Below are positions 32,031-43,354 of a stretch of DNA of 64,000 nt, piece by piece (position 1 is the stretch's first letter; each line of letters starts with the position of its first letter). The stretch comes from Cohnella rhizosphaerae (lineage in GTDB: Bacteria; Bacillota; Bacilli; Paenibacillales; Paenibacillaceae). Made by a program: the position numbers and the translations under genes. The notes beneath the pieces are model-generated. The model did not search any database and had not been told where the DNA came from. It saw only the letters and a program-made list of their open reading frames with translations. The stretch lies in NCBI RefSeq assembly GCF_029525575.1, contig NZ_JAPDIA010000007.1, forward strand, positions 992,001-1,056,000, read 5' to 3'.

Positions 32031-32851
32031 ATGGCTAAGTATAGTGTGTTAATTTCTTTGTATAAAAAAGAAAAAGCAGAATTTCTAACACAGAGCATTA
32101 ATAGTATGTTAAATCAAACAATAATGCCAGATGAAATTGTTATTGTTAAAGATGGGTTACTGACGGAAGAGTTGGATGAAGTCTTAAAAAAATATGAAAT
32201 AGAGTTTCCAAATTTATTTAAGTTTGTAATGATTGAAAGAAATGTTGGGCTTGGATTGGCTCTTAATCTTGGGTTAAAACATTGTAAAAATGAACTTATA
32301 GCAAGAATGGACACTGACGATATATCGAAGCCTGACAGATGTGAAAAGCAGTTAAAAGCATTTCTTGAAAATAAGCAATTAGATATAATCGGAACAATGG
32401 TCGATGAGTTTTCTGAAGATCCTTTAAAAATTAAATCATCACGCATTGTTCCTACAAACCAGAAGGAAATTTATGAATTTTCTAAAAAGAAGGAGCGCTT
32501 TCAATCATCCAACAGTTATGTATAAAAAAGAGTAAAGTGCTTGAATGTGGGGGTTACAGCGATTTGAGACGTAACCAAGATGTTGATTTATTTGGCCGAA
32601 TGTTATTTAAAGGTTGTTGGGCAAGTAATTTAAATGAATCGTTATTATTGTTTCGCTCTAATGAATCGTTATCCAAACGTCGTAGAAGTTGGGAGAACAC
32701 TAGAAGTTATATTTCGACAATACGCAAATTTCATAAAATGGGTTACTCCGGGTTTAGTGATTACGTAATTGTTGCGGTTGGGCAGATAATTTTGTTTTTA
32801 AGTCCAATCAGCTTACAAAATTGGTTTTATAAGAAGTATCTAAGGGGGTAA
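32031..32851 (+). CDS. GT2 glycosyltransferase (two frameshifts)
   Basis: About 272 residues. Family marks: YSVLISLYKKEKAEFL, IVKDG, NVGLGLALNLGLKHC, and ARMDTDDISKPDR with the DxDD metal site. Breaks lie near 32490 (one A of a pair) and at A6 32524-32529; both repairs remove a base and join the frames (FNHPTVMYKK, then GGYSDLRRNQDVDLFGRM). ATG 32031 follows AAGAGGTAGA. It is the first elongating glycosyltransferase after the PglC-like enzyme, so it may add the second sugar of the repeat. Very AT-rich. Confidence 0.82.
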
Positions 32852-32863
32852 GGGGCTCTTATT

Positions 32864-33838
32864 GTGAAATTATCGGTGATCATTCCTGTTTATAATGCAG
32901 AGAGGCATATTAACAAATGCTTAGATAGTGTGAAAAATCAAACTTATAGTAACTGGGAAGCAATAATTATTGATGATGGTTCAAGTGATAATAGTTACTC
33001 ATTACTTTTAAATTATGCCTTGAGCGATGACAGGTTTAAAGTGTGCAAGCAGGATAACCAAGGTCCAGGAAGCACAAGGAATAATGCAATCGCGAAAGTA
33101 ACTGGAGACTATATTATCTTTATTGATGCAGATGATTATATAAATGTTGATTATTTTTCTGAGTTGAATAAATGTATTGAATCTGATCAACCAGACGTTG
33201 TTTTTATTGATGTATTGCATGAGAAGCCGAGTGGGGAACTTATAAGGCAGGAGTTCATGTCAAGATATAAATCACTTTCGAGAGAGAGATTAATAAGAAA
33301 TCAAATGACTGGAAAAATTCCTTGGGGAGGCGTTCGAAAGGTTGTTAGGGCGTCTATGCTGTTTGCGAATAGTATAAAGTATTCAGATAATTTAGTTGGG
33401 GAAGAAGCTTTGTTTAGTTTTAAGGTATTATTGTATGCTGAAAAAATTTCATTTGTTGAAATGCCTTGTTACCATTATGTCAAACACGCAGAGAGTCAAT
33501 CTGAAAAGGGCGATGACGATCCTTGGGGGCCTGTTTGTGAAAACTTAAGTGCTTACTTAAGAGCAAATCATTTAATTGATAAATACAATACTACGATTAA
33601 CAGTTTTGGATTTACAGCATTCATTGTTTCTATATATAGAATTTCAAAAAAACACAACTTGATTTGTGCAATGAAAAAAGGTAAATGTGCGCTGCTGCAT
33701 TTTAAATATAAATATAGTTTTGATTTTGACAAAGAGAGTTTGGAGTTCAGAACTCGTTGTTTTATATTTTTCGCTAGACATAACTTATTGTTGCCGATAG
33801 TAATTGCCGCAAAGATTAAAGTTGAATTGAATAAATAG
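32864..33838 (+). CDS. GT2 glycosyltransferase
   Basis: 324 residues, intact. The GT-A domain starts LSVIIPVYNAERHINKCLD, with IIDDGSSDNS, GPGSTRNNAI and IDADDYIN (DxD). A C-terminal ~100-residue helical extension is common in capsule glycosyltransferases. GTG 32864 is preceded by a purine-rich AGGGGGTAAGGGG sequence. It lies 12 bases after the previous gene in the same operon. Sugar and linkage are unknown. Confidence 0.85.
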   Translation: MKLSVIIPVYNAERHINKCLDSVKNQTYSNWEAIIIDDGSSDNSYSLLLNYALSDDRFKVCKQDNQGPGSTRNNAIAKVTGDYIIFIDADDYINVDYFSELNKCIESDQPDVVFIDVLHEKPSGELIRQEFMSRYKSLSRERLIRNQMTGKIPWGGVRKVVRASMLFANSIKYSDNLVGEEALFSFKVLLYAEKISFVEMPCYHYVKHAESQSEKGDDDPWGPVCENLSAYLRANHLIDKYNTTINSFGFTAFIVSIYRISKKHNLICAMKKGKCALLHFKYKYSFDFDKESLEFRTRCFIFFARHNLLLPIVIAAKIKVELNK

Positions 33839-33890
33839 TAATACAATAAATCCAACACTGATCCAGAATGTAGGTTAAGGAGGTTAAGCA

Positions 33891-34421
33891 ATGGGGTTGA
33901 AATTCTGGAGAGCAAAAATGCTTTATGTATTAACTGGAAGAAATATGAATCATATAATCAATTGTTTTAGAAAAAATGGTGTTAATATTGGAGAAGGTTG
34001 CAATATATACTCCGACTTATTAACTTCCGAACCCTACCTAATTACAATAAAAAATAATGTAACTATTTCCAACGACGTGCAGTTTATTACTCATGATAGC
34101 AGTGTTTGTAAGGTAATTCCTGATTTATCAGATTTCTTTGGCGAAATTTCTATTGGGGATAATTGCTTTATTGGAGCAAGGTCTATTCTATTACCTGGTG
34201 TTACTTTAGCAAATAATATCATTGTAGGAGCAGGTAGTGTTGTAACAAAGAGTTTTTATGAGGAAGGGATACTTATTGCGGGTAATCCTGCAAAGAAAAT
34301 CAGTGATGTGGAAGTATTTAAAGAAAAAGTTATGGAACACGGATTTAATATAACCCTATTATCACCTCAAGAAAAAAGATCACTTTTACTAAATAATAAA
34401 AATATGTTTTTAAAGAAATAA
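33891..34421 (+). CDS. Left-handed beta-helix acyltransferase (WcaF/maltose-acetyltransferase-like)
   Basis: 176 residues, intact. Hexapeptide repeats run from about residue 30 to 135 (VNIGEGCNIY, ISIGDNCFIGARSILLPG, IIVGAGSVVTKS, LIAGNPAKKI), the fold that binds acetyl-CoA. The QFITHDSS segment supplies the catalytic His. AAGGAGG lies eight bases before ATG 33891. It probably O-acetylates a repeat-unit sugar. It is not close to PglD in layout, so it should not be assumed to complete bacillosamine synthesis. Confidence 0.82.
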   Translation: MGLKFWRAKMLYVLTGRNMNHIINCFRKNGVNIGEGCNIYSDLLTSEPYLITIKNNVTISNDVQFITHDSSVCKVIPDLSDFFGEISIGDNCFIGARSILLPGVTLANNIIVGAGSVVTKSFYEEGILIAGNPAKKISDVEVFKEKVMEHGFNITLLSPQEKRSLLLNNKNMFLKK

Positions 34422-34503
34422 TTATTAAGTCAAAAAAATCAACCCTTAAGCTGCGCATTTATATTAAAGTACTCTTAACTGAAGCTTGGTGAATTTTATA
34501 ATT

Positions 34504-35509
34504 ATGTTTCAAAGTTACACTGACATTTACAATGTTAAATCGAAAGTGAGTAGGTGTTCTGTGGACTTAAGTATTATTATTCCGGTTTATAATGTAGAAG
34601 AGTATCTGCAGGAGTGTTTGGACTCTATTTATAAAATTAAGGAGATTAATAAAGAGGTTATTATTATAAACGATGGTTCAACTGATTCAAGCCAAACTAT
34701 AATTGATAAATACTTAGAAAAGTATCCTCTGGATACCAAAGTAATAATACAAGAAAATCAAGGTTTATCAGGAGCAAGGAATTCGGGATTGAACGTAGCA
34801 GAAGGAGAGTATGTGACATTCATAGACAGTGATGACTTTATCATTCCACAAAAATATGTAGAGCTATTTAATTTGGGGGTTAATTGTAATTTAGATATAA
34901 TCGTTGGCGGGTTCAAATATAAATTTAAAGACAATATTTATACAACTAAAAGTATTGAAACAAGGAAAAATAAACTAATTCCCTTAGGTATAACAACAGG
35001 ATTAGATTTTTTTTGAGAAAAGTTATGAAAAAAAACATGATGAAATTAGAGTTGAGGTGGTAACGAATATATTTAAAACTGAAATGTTAAGGCAAAATAA
35101 TCTACTATTTAAAGAAGGTTTACTACATGAGGATACATTGTTTATGTATACCGCGATGTTTTTTGCTAACAAAGTAAAATACTTTCCTGTTGAGTACTAT
35201 GTCTATAGGCGAAGAGAAGGATCTATTATGAACAATATAGGATATAGAAATTATGTTCATAAATTTTATATAGCTGAACAACTTCAAAACTTCAAAATTG
35301 AACATAATATTAATTTATATAGTTGGGATAGCATTATAGTAGCACTTTATTTTGCAGGTGTAAGAAAATATCGAATTAAAAATGTGGAATTCTACAAAAA
35401 CATTAAATCTAGCAGACGATTAACAAAATTAGCTTCTGTAAAAATGGCTTTGATTCCACTATTTCATCTAATATCACATGAAGTTGAAATATGTATGGAA
35501 AATGAATGA
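34504..35509 (+). CDS. GT2 glycosyltransferase (one frameshift)
   Basis: About 334 residues after removing one T from T8 at 35007-35014. The GT-A core reads LSIIIPVYNVEEYLQECLDS, IINDGSTDSS, GLSGARNSGL and FIDSDDF. The C-terminal half has HEDTLFMYTAMFFANK and YYVYRRREGSIMNN, usual for capsule GT2 enzymes that add a second sugar. The start is unsure: ATG 34504 is annotated, but GTG 34561, just before the first strand and with AGTAGGTG upstream, would give a more standard N-terminus. A gap of 82 bases before it contains nothing I recognise. Confidence 0.8.
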
Positions 35510-35548
35510 GTTGATAATAAAAAATGTAGGATTAAAGCGGGGCTTTAT

Positions 35549-36658
35549 ATGAAAATTGTATTTACTTGTAACCGGATTGGTGCAGGTGGCGCAGAAAGAG
35601 TTATCTGCAACTTTGCAAATCAAATGTCTAAAGATGAAATTGATGTTAGACTTATTTGCTTAGATGTATTTGAAAATTTTTATTATCCTCTAGAACCCCG
35701 GGTCAAAATAATTGAACTTGATAGAGATTACAAAAACAGAAAAAAGTTCTTAGATAGAAAATCTGCGGGTTTTCGAAATTTTAAACGGTTAATTGAGAAA
35801 TTAAAAATTGAAGCACCGGATTTGGTTATTTCATTTTATACACGACAAAATTCCTATAGCATTCTGGCTTGCAGGATTCTAAATATACCTATTGTAGCAG
35901 CTGAACGTGATCACTTTTTTTTTATCTGACTCGAAACTGAATGGTATTATGAGAAGAATTTTTTATCCTTTTGCAAATGGATTTATTCATCAAACTAAAT
36001 GGGCTAGAGATTTTCTTAAAGAAAGATATAAATTTAAATGTCCAGACATTATTTTACCTAATCCTTTATGGATAAATGATTTTCCTGTAAGAAAACCGAT
36101 ACCTAAACGCGCTATTGCTGTCGGTAGGTTAGCAGAACAAAAGAACTATAAGGGATTAATTAGAGCTTTTAAGTTAGTGATTGAAGCTGATTCTGAAATC
36201 AAGTTATTTATATATGGTGAAGGTGAACAAAAGAAAGAACTTCAAAGCTTAATAACTTCATTGAAAATCGAAAAAAAATGTGTTTCTAGCTGGCTTAAGC
36301 AAAGATGTGATTGAGTGCTATAGATCAGCAGATATATTTATATTATTTTCCCACGGTGAAGGTTATCCAAACGTTTTATTGGAGGCAATGTCCATGGGGG
36401 GTGCCAAGCATAGCTGCTAATTGTCCCGTAGGTGGACCTGCCGATATGATCAAGGATGGCGAAAATGGATATTTAGTCGATCCCAAAGATGAAATAGGGC
36501 TAGCTAGAAAAATCCTCGCATTAATAACAGATAACTCCTTGAAACAAAAAATTTCATCTAATGCAATTCAAGTTAGAAAATCGAACGATTTAGAATTAAT
36601 TTATTCTCGACTAATGAATTATTTAAATGAGATTATATATAGACACAATAAAAGGTAG
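35549..36658 (+). CDS. GT4 glycosyltransferase (three frameshifts)
   Basis: About 368 residues after repairs at T9 35915-35923, A8 36271-36278 and G6 36396-36401. N-terminal RIGAGGAERVICNFANQM is the acceptor-side loop. The second domain opens with AIAVGRLAEQKNYKGLIRAF and contains GEGYPNVLLEAMSMGVPSIA with the Glu-x7-Glu donor motif, then ANCPVGGPADMIKDGENG. The length is normal. ATG 35549 follows a GGGGC sequence. It resembles capsule enzymes that transfer GalNAc or galactose, but specificity cannot be assigned from sequence. Confidence 0.83.
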
Positions 36659-36707
36659 AACTAAAATGCAAAACATTTGATTCGGAATGTTCTAAGGAGA
36701 ATCAACA

Positions 36708-38222
36708 GTGTCGATAAATGCAACTAAGGACGCAAATTATTTTCGTGTATTTACCAAATTATTATTACTCTCCTGTGCATATGTATTATTTCTTATAGCT
36801 TACCAATATATAAATTACTTGAGTGATTCATCAATTAAACAGGTAATGAATATTATAGAATGGCTTGGTGTTCTTATATTACTCTACGCTGGATTTAGTT
36901 GGTGGAGAAAGACAGAAACGATCTTTTCACCATATATGATTTTATTTCTCTTTTTTGTTTTTATTCAATTTTGGACAATCATTTATGTGGGCTTTTGGAG
37001 TTCATAAGATAGGAGAATTAGGCGAGACGTCTTTTATTAGATATTTAAGTCCAGTTGTTTTATTAAAAACTCAAGTTGTAACGTGTATATCAATGTTGTT
37101 TTTTCATGTAGGTGCGTTATTCTGTTATCGATCAAGTAATTCCTATATATTCAAAAATAATAGTAACGAGGTTGCAACAGCATTTAAAGTAGTTGGAGTA
37201 ACGTTGTCGTTAATCACAGTTCCTGCTGCTTTATATAGTTCGTGGAAGTCATTTCAATTATCCCAAATTTATGGTTATTCGGCTTTGTATTATGGTGATC
37301 ATGCAAATCAAGGTGGAATATTGCTATATCTTGACTTTCTTTTTTTTCCTTCTTTAATTGCCCTAATTGTGGGTTATAAATTCTCTAAAAGAAGTATTTT
37401 GGTCGTATTTTCAATATTCTTTTTTATATATGTTAATTAATCTCATGGGCGGTGATAGGGGCTCATGGATATATAAATTATTAATCTTGTTATGGATAGT
37501 TACGACTAATTACAAAAGTCTAAATATTTCACTAAAGAAAATAATAGTTGCAAGTTTTGGTTGTGCCTTTTTGGTGCTTCCCATTGTTTCTTTGATCGTT
37601 AAAAATAGGGAAAATGGGTTATCAAGTTTGTGGGATGAGAATTTTTTTTAGGGAGTTATCTCAGACATGGATGAGCTCGTATATTGATCCAATATTTGAA
37701 ATGGGGTCAAGTATGAATGTGTTAGGAATATTGTTGATGGATAAGATTCACGATACATGGGGGTTTGGTAGTACATACATTCCTGCAATATTAGGAATGG
37801 TGCTTCCGAGAGTTAAGACCTGGTTTGGTTACCCGGACATGTACGTTGAAAATTGGTTGTCACAAGATTATTTAGGTCTGGATCACTATGGTGTGGGATT
37901 TTCCATAATAGGAGAAGCTTATTTAAATTTCGGTATTTATATTGCCCCCTTTGCCATGTTAGTTATGGGTTATCTTTTAGGATCCTTGCTTTATTTTGAT
38001 GCCAAATCGAGTCTTAAGAATCTATTTCGTATTTTTGTTATAGTCACAAGTACTTCAACATTCACTGGTTATGCGCGAGGGTCTCTTACCTATCATGCCA
38101 GGATGTGGTTTTGGGGAACGTTATTAATATGCCTAGTTGTGATTTTATTAACCCTGGTTGCGTCTAGATATAAAGGAAATAGCACCCATCCACTCGATGG
38201 TGATATGAAAATACTAGGTTGA
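36708..38222 (+). CDS. O-antigen polymerase Wzy-like membrane protein (three frameshifts)
   Basis: About 503 residues and ten or more hydrophobic spans after repair of T4 36969-36972, T6 37420-37425 and T8 37642-37649. A conserved-looking NLMGGDRGSW follows a span, and a large extracytoplasmic loop (about residues 300-400) precedes the last spans, which include GFSIIGEAYLNFG and FTGYARGSLTYHARMWFWG. This layout fits the Wzy polymerase family that joins lipid-linked repeats outside the membrane. GTG 36708 follows AAGGAG. The neighbouring Wzx-like gene supports a flippase/polymerase pathway. Confidence 0.78.
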
Positions 38223-38287
38223 TTATCTACTAGTGAAAGGCGTGTTATTTTATTATTCCAACAATAGGCATCGATATTAAGAAGAAG

Positions 38288-39286
38288 TTGTGTGTTGCAA
38301 CTTATGTTTTTGGTGAAGCTTATAAGGAATTTATTCCACTGTATATATATTCAATATTGAAAAGTTATCCTCACTATAGCATTAGAATCTATGTTAATGA
38401 TGGTCTCGATAAAAAAATTAATAGTATATTGGACACTTTGCGAGATCTAGGTGATTTTACGATAATCACAAATTTTGCGGATAGATTGGGCTTGAATGAA
38501 AAAGCAAAAAATAATGACATGATCTCTAGGTCATTAAGATGGGTGGTTTATGACGAAGCTCTCTCTTCGTTCGAATACGTATATATTGGGGATATCGACG
38601 TTTTTATCTGTAAAGAAGAAAACGACTTATGCGAAATGCATGCTATTCACTGCTGCTCTTTAGGTCTCGCATATAGTAACTGCGTTCGTGGAGGGAGCGC
38701 TTTTATTAAGAAACCTCTAAAGCAGTTGGTGAAAAATTTCTTGCAGTATGGCTTCAGAGAAACTTCCAGAATGATTATGGACAGAGGTGTTGAGATAGAC
38801 AAACTTTCTGGTTTACACTTTGTTAAAACCAAAGAATACTTCAATAAAGTTATACCACTACAAAATAAGTATATTGAAGAATTCAATCATTTAGCTAATA
38901 AAAAATCCAAAAGGTGGAATCTGTGTTATTTTAACGATGAAGCAGTGTTGTATGAATTGGTTAATGAGGCCAAACTTGGCTTACCTCCAAAACCGATAAC
39001 AACTTCTAACGAAATGATTTTAAACCAGGATCCTAAAAAAGTGGAGTTTAGGCCCCACCATGGGCTACACTTGGGAATTTGGCGAAACGATATAACTCAA
39101 ACAAAATCAGAGATAAATTTTATAACAGAAAGCGACCTGTATAGATCCTATTATTTTCAATTTTGTGATAATCGAAATAATGACATTATTTTAAATAAAA
39201 TATTGGAGGAGGCTTCTCCGTATATTAAAAATATAATTTCAAATATGGATAAGTACTATAATTTCGAGACCGAAAATGGTAAGTGA
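38288..39286 (+). CDS. GT-A-fold glycosyltransferase-like protein
   Basis: About 332 residues, intact. It opens CVATYVFGEAYKEFIPLYI and contains RSLRWVVYDEALSSFEYVYI followed by GDIDVFICKEE, a DxD-type metal site after a hydrophobic strand, as in GT8-like transferases. The Cys-rich HCCSLGLAYSNCVRGG and a late FRPHHGLHLGIWRND may be substrate contacts. I do not recognise a specific family. The TTG start at 38288 has only AAGAAG directly upstream, so the N-terminus is uncertain and another hidden frameshift just upstream is possible. It sits between the polymerase and flippase genes. Confidence 0.62.
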   Translation: MCVATYVFGEAYKEFIPLYIYSILKSYPHYSIRIYVNDGLDKKINSILDTLRDLGDFTIITNFADRLGLNEKAKNNDMISRSLRWVVYDEALSSFEYVYIGDIDVFICKEENDLCEMHAIHCCSLGLAYSNCVRGGSAFIKKPLKQLVKNFLQYGFRETSRMIMDRGVEIDKLSGLHFVKTKEYFNKVIPLQNKYIEEFNHLANKKSKRWNLCYFNDEAVLYELVNEAKLGLPPKPITTSNEMILNQDPKKVEFRPHHGLHLGIWRNDITQTKSEINFITESDLYRSYYFQFCDNRNNDIILNKILEEASPYIKNIISNMDKYYNFETENGK

Positions 39287-39324
39287 GTTTTTCAAAAATG
39301 CTTTAAAGTTTAGGAGAAAGCCCC

Positions 39325-40850
39325 ATGAGCCGAACAAAGTTATTTCTATATAATTCTTTTGCTACTGCATTCTATCAAATCATTGTATTTATTGCTGGCT
39401 TTATTACCCCTCGTTATATGCTGATATATTACGGCTCAGAGACAAATGGCTTAGTTACCTCTATCACTCAATTTATTTCCTACTTTTATCTTATAGAGGC
39501 CGGTCTAGCTACGGCCGCGATGTTTTCACTTTATAAACCTTTATCTGATAAAAACTTTAAAGAGGTAAGCGGGATTTTGGTCGCGATTAAACGTTATTAT
39601 TATCAAATGGGATATTTCTTTATATCAGTAATATTTGTAATAGCAATTATCTATCCTTTTTTTGTAAGGACTGAAGTGGCAGATCCTTTTTTTTGTTGGC
39701 TTATTAGTTTTTGCAATTGGACTCGCTGGGGCTATGGAGTTTTTTCTAATGGCAAAATACCGAGTGCTTTTAGAAGCCGATCAAAAAACATATGTACTAG
39801 CATTTGCAAATACTTTAAGTATAGTTTGTAATACAGCAATAGTAGTATTGATGGCTAGATCCGGACTAAATATAGTTTTGCTAAAATATATAGCAATTTT
39901 AGCGGTTCTTTCGCGGTCTGTTGTTTTATATTTATATGTGAAAATAAAATACAAATACATAAATTATTCTGCAACACCTATCTATGCTGCACTTTCAAAG
40001 CGCTGGGATGCACTTTACATGCAAATAATGAACAGTGCTTACCTTGGAGCGCCAATAATTATTGCTACACTTTTTTTTAAATTTAACTTCGGTCAGTATT
40101 TATGCGGTATATAGTATAGTAACCCAAGGACTGCATAGTGCATTTTATGTTATTACTACAGGAGTGACTTCTTCTTTTGGTGCATTAATTTCAACTCGCG
40201 AGATAGAGACTTTGAAAAGAAGCTATAGTGTTTTTCAATATGTCTTTTTCAGCATTATTACTGTAGCGTATTCCGTTACATTTGTAGCGTATTTACCATT
40301 CATTAAACTTTATACGACTGGAGTCACAGACGTGAATTACTTGTTACCGATATTCAGTATATTATTTGCAGTTAGAGGTTTATTACAAACTATTAAAACG
40401 CCTCTGAGAATGCTTATCATGGCATCTGGACTCTATCGTGAAACTAGAATACAGGCGACGCTTGAAACGAGTATTGCAATCTTAGGAGGTATCGTTTTAG
40501 CTCCGATTTGGGGACTTCCAGGAATTTTAATTGGCTCTATTATTGCTGATCTCTATCGGTGTATTCATTTAATGATTTTTGTTCCAAGAAAGATTACTTA
40601 TGAAAATGTAAGCGTCTATGTTTGGAGAATCGTTAGGATTATTTTGGTTATTGGCATTGTCTTTTCTTTATCGAAATGTGTAAATTATGATCCGTCAAAT
40701 TATGTGAATTGGACTATTTTCTCTTTTGTGGTAGGTTTGATTACTGTTGCTTTTGTAGCAATTATTGGACTAATTTTTGAAAAAGAAAGCTTTAACGAAA
40801 CTATTAAAAGACTAAGATTAATACCAAGTTTATTTAAACGGTCATCTTAA
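39325..40850 (+). CDS. Wzx-type polysaccharide flippase (two frameshifts)
   Basis: About 507 residues and twelve to fourteen membrane spans after removing one T each from T8 39687-39694 and T8 40071-40078. N-terminal FYQIIVFIAGFITPRYMLIYYGSETNGLV, given here only as position 20-48 of the protein, is typical of the MATE/PST flippase family, as is the WGLPGILIGSIIADLYR segment near the C-terminal end. It would flip undecaprenyl-diphosphate repeats to the outside for Wzy. AGGAG lies just upstream of ATG 39325. It is the last AT-rich transport gene before ugd. Confidence 0.82.
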
Positions 40851-40927
40851 AAAAAATAATAAATAGCCGGTTGTACCATTTTGGGGGAAATTAAAAGTTA
40901 AGCATGACACATAGGAGGTACGCGCTT

Positions 40928-42299
40928 ATGTTTAAAATTACCGTGGCCGGAACCGGGTATGTTGGCTTGGTAGCAGGCGTTTGCTTTGCTGAGGTGGGAC
41001 ATCAAGTTACCTGCGTTGATATAGATGAAGACAAAGTGAAGAGCATGAAATCAGGAGTTTGTCCAATTTATGAGGATGGCCTAGAAGAACTGATGCAAAA
41101 AAAACTACCATAAGGGAAGAATCGATTTTACGACTGATTATAAATCTGCATATAAGGATGCAGATGCCATTTTTATCGGTGTCGGCACCCCCGAGCAGCC
41201 TGATGGTTCAGCAAATCTAACCCATATAGCTACTGTGGCAAGGCAAGTTGCAGAATCAATTGAAAAAGATTGCTTAATTGTGGTGAAATCGACGGTTCCA
41301 GTCGGAACCAATGACAAGGTAGAACAGTTTATACAGGATTTCTTGGTTCATAAAGTGAAGGTAGAGGTGGCTTCGAACCCGGAATTTTTAGCACAGGGTT
41401 CTGCCGTCCATGATACGCTGCATGCAGAACGAATTATTATTGGAACTCAGAGCAAATGGGCTGAGGAGTTGTTAATGACGATTTATGAACCATTCCATTT
41501 ACCGATTGTTTCAGTAAATAGAAGGTCTGCGGAAATGATAAAGTATGCTTCCAATGACTTTCTTGCTTTAAAAATTTCTTATATGAACGATATTGCTAAC
41601 CTCTGTGAACTTGTTGGTGCAGATATCAATGATGTTGCCAAGGGGATGAGCTATGATCAGCGAATCGGAAGCAAGTTTTTAAATGCCGGTGTTGGCTATG
41701 GTGGCTCGTGCTTTCCTAAAGATACTAAAGCCTTGGAGTATATAGCAAAGCAACTAGGGTATCAGCTTAGAACCGTTAAGGCTGCTATTGATGTAAATAA
41801 AGATCAAAAGATGGTTTTATACAAAAAGGCTAGTAAAAGATTAATAACATTTAGTGGGTTAAAAGTAGCCGTTCTGGGGCTGACGTTTAAGCCAGGTACG
41901 GATGACTTAAGAGAAGCGGCTTCGCTTGAGAATGTACCCTTATTACTGGAACAAGGCGCTCATGTATTTGCATTTGATCCAGTGGGGGCTGATAATTTCG
42001 CCAAAATATACCCTGAAAGCGATAAAGGCAGAGGCAGCATCACGTACGTATCCAGTGCAGAGCAAGCATTACTTGAGGCAAATGTTTGCTTTATTTTTAC
42101 GGAGTGGGGAGAAGTGAGAGCTATCACCCCTGCTCAATATAAACAGTGGATGAGAACGCCGCTCGTGTTCGATGGTAGAAACCTGTACAACGTAGATGAA
42201 ATGCAAGAAGCAGGCGTCGAGTATTACTCGATCGGACGTAAGCCTGCGACTATTGGAGTTATAAAGGAGCCGCATCATTTTGAATTACAAAAGTCTTGA
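40928..42299 (+). CDS. ugd: UDP-glucose 6-dehydrogenase (one frameshift)
   Basis: About 456 residues after removing one A from A8 at 41097-41104. The N-terminal NAD loop is VAGTGYVGLVAG; IGVGTPEQPDG, VKSTVPVGT and NPEFLAQGSAVHD follow; the catalytic cysteine is in GGSCFPKDT (about 261), and a C-terminal Rossmann half starts VAVLGLTFKPGTDDLREA. It oxidises UDP-glucose to UDP-glucuronate and is a known substrate of BY-kinases in Bacillus. ATG 40928 has AGGAGG nine bases upstream. It overlaps the epimerase gene, which would use its product. Confidence 0.95.
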
Positions 42300-43308
42300 T
42301 ACTGGAGAAATATATCTGGTCACAGGCGCAGCTGGGTTTATCGGTTACTTTTTTGTCAAAAAAGGTTGTTGGAGCTAGGTTGCCGCGTAGTAGGCATCGA
42401 TAATCTCAATGACTATTACGACATAAACTTGAAAAACGCCCGTTTGAATCTCCTTCTGCCATTTGAGCATTTTACCTTTATAGAAAGTGACATTTCCGAT
42501 AAAGAAAAGCTTATGGGTGTCTTTGGACGCCATAAGCCTAATATCGTCGTGAATCTGGCTGCTCAGGCAGGAGTACGGAACTCCATAGAACATCCCGATG
42601 CTTATATTCAAAGCAATATCGTGGGGTTCTTTAATATTCTTGAAGCTTGCAGGCATCACCGGGTAGCACATCTAGTGTATGCCTCTTCCAGCTCAGTTTA
42701 CGGTTCCAACAAGAAGGTTCCGTTTGAAGAGACGGACTCCGTAGATCAGCCGGTTTCTCTATATGCGTCGACCAAAAAAATCGAATGAACTTATGGCGCA
42801 TACGTACAGCCATCTCTACGGCATTCCGACTACAGGGCTACGCTTCTTTACAGTCTATGGCCCGATGGGCCGCCCTGATATGGCTTACTTCGGATTTGCG
42901 GATAAATACTTTAAAGGAGACCCTATTCATATTTTCAACAACGGCGATTTTGAGCACGATCTCTATCGCGATTTTACTTATATCGATGACATTGTAGAAG
43001 GAATTGAGCGTATATTAGGCAATCCGCCTCTGGACACCGTTCGACATAAGGTTTATAACATTGGAAACAACAGCCCGGAAAAATTGATGCATTTTATTGA
43101 GACACTGGAAAATGCGCTGAGTCGAGCAACCGGAAGAATCGTTTGCTTCGAGAAGGTTTTCGAGCCGCTCAAGCCTGGCGATGTGCCGGCTACCTATGCG
43201 TCAACCGACAGATTGCAACAAGCGGTGGGGTTCAAACCTCAGACTTCGATCGAAGTTGGGGTGCAGAAGTTTGCGGACTGGTACGTGGCTTACTACAACA
43301 AAGCGTAA
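42280..43308 (+). CDS. UDP-glucuronate 4-epimerase-like NAD-dependent epimerase (three frameshifts)
   Basis: About 341 residues after repairs at T6 42349-42354, A6 42358-42363 and A7 42774-42780. The start reads VTGAAGFIGYF then GIDNLNDYYD, a signature of the CapI/LspL UDP-glucuronate 4-epimerases. NLAAQAGVRNSIEHPDAY, YASSSSVYG, a YASTKK Tyr-x3-Lys and VYGPMGRPDMA follow. TTG 42280 has AGGAG ten bases upstream and overlaps the ugd stop. It would turn UDP-glucuronate into UDP-galacturonate. GC content returns to chromosomal level over this gene. Confidence 0.9.
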
Positions 43309-43354
43309 TTGGGCTATTCAACTTTCAACGCCCTAACACGAGGTGATTGCCTGA

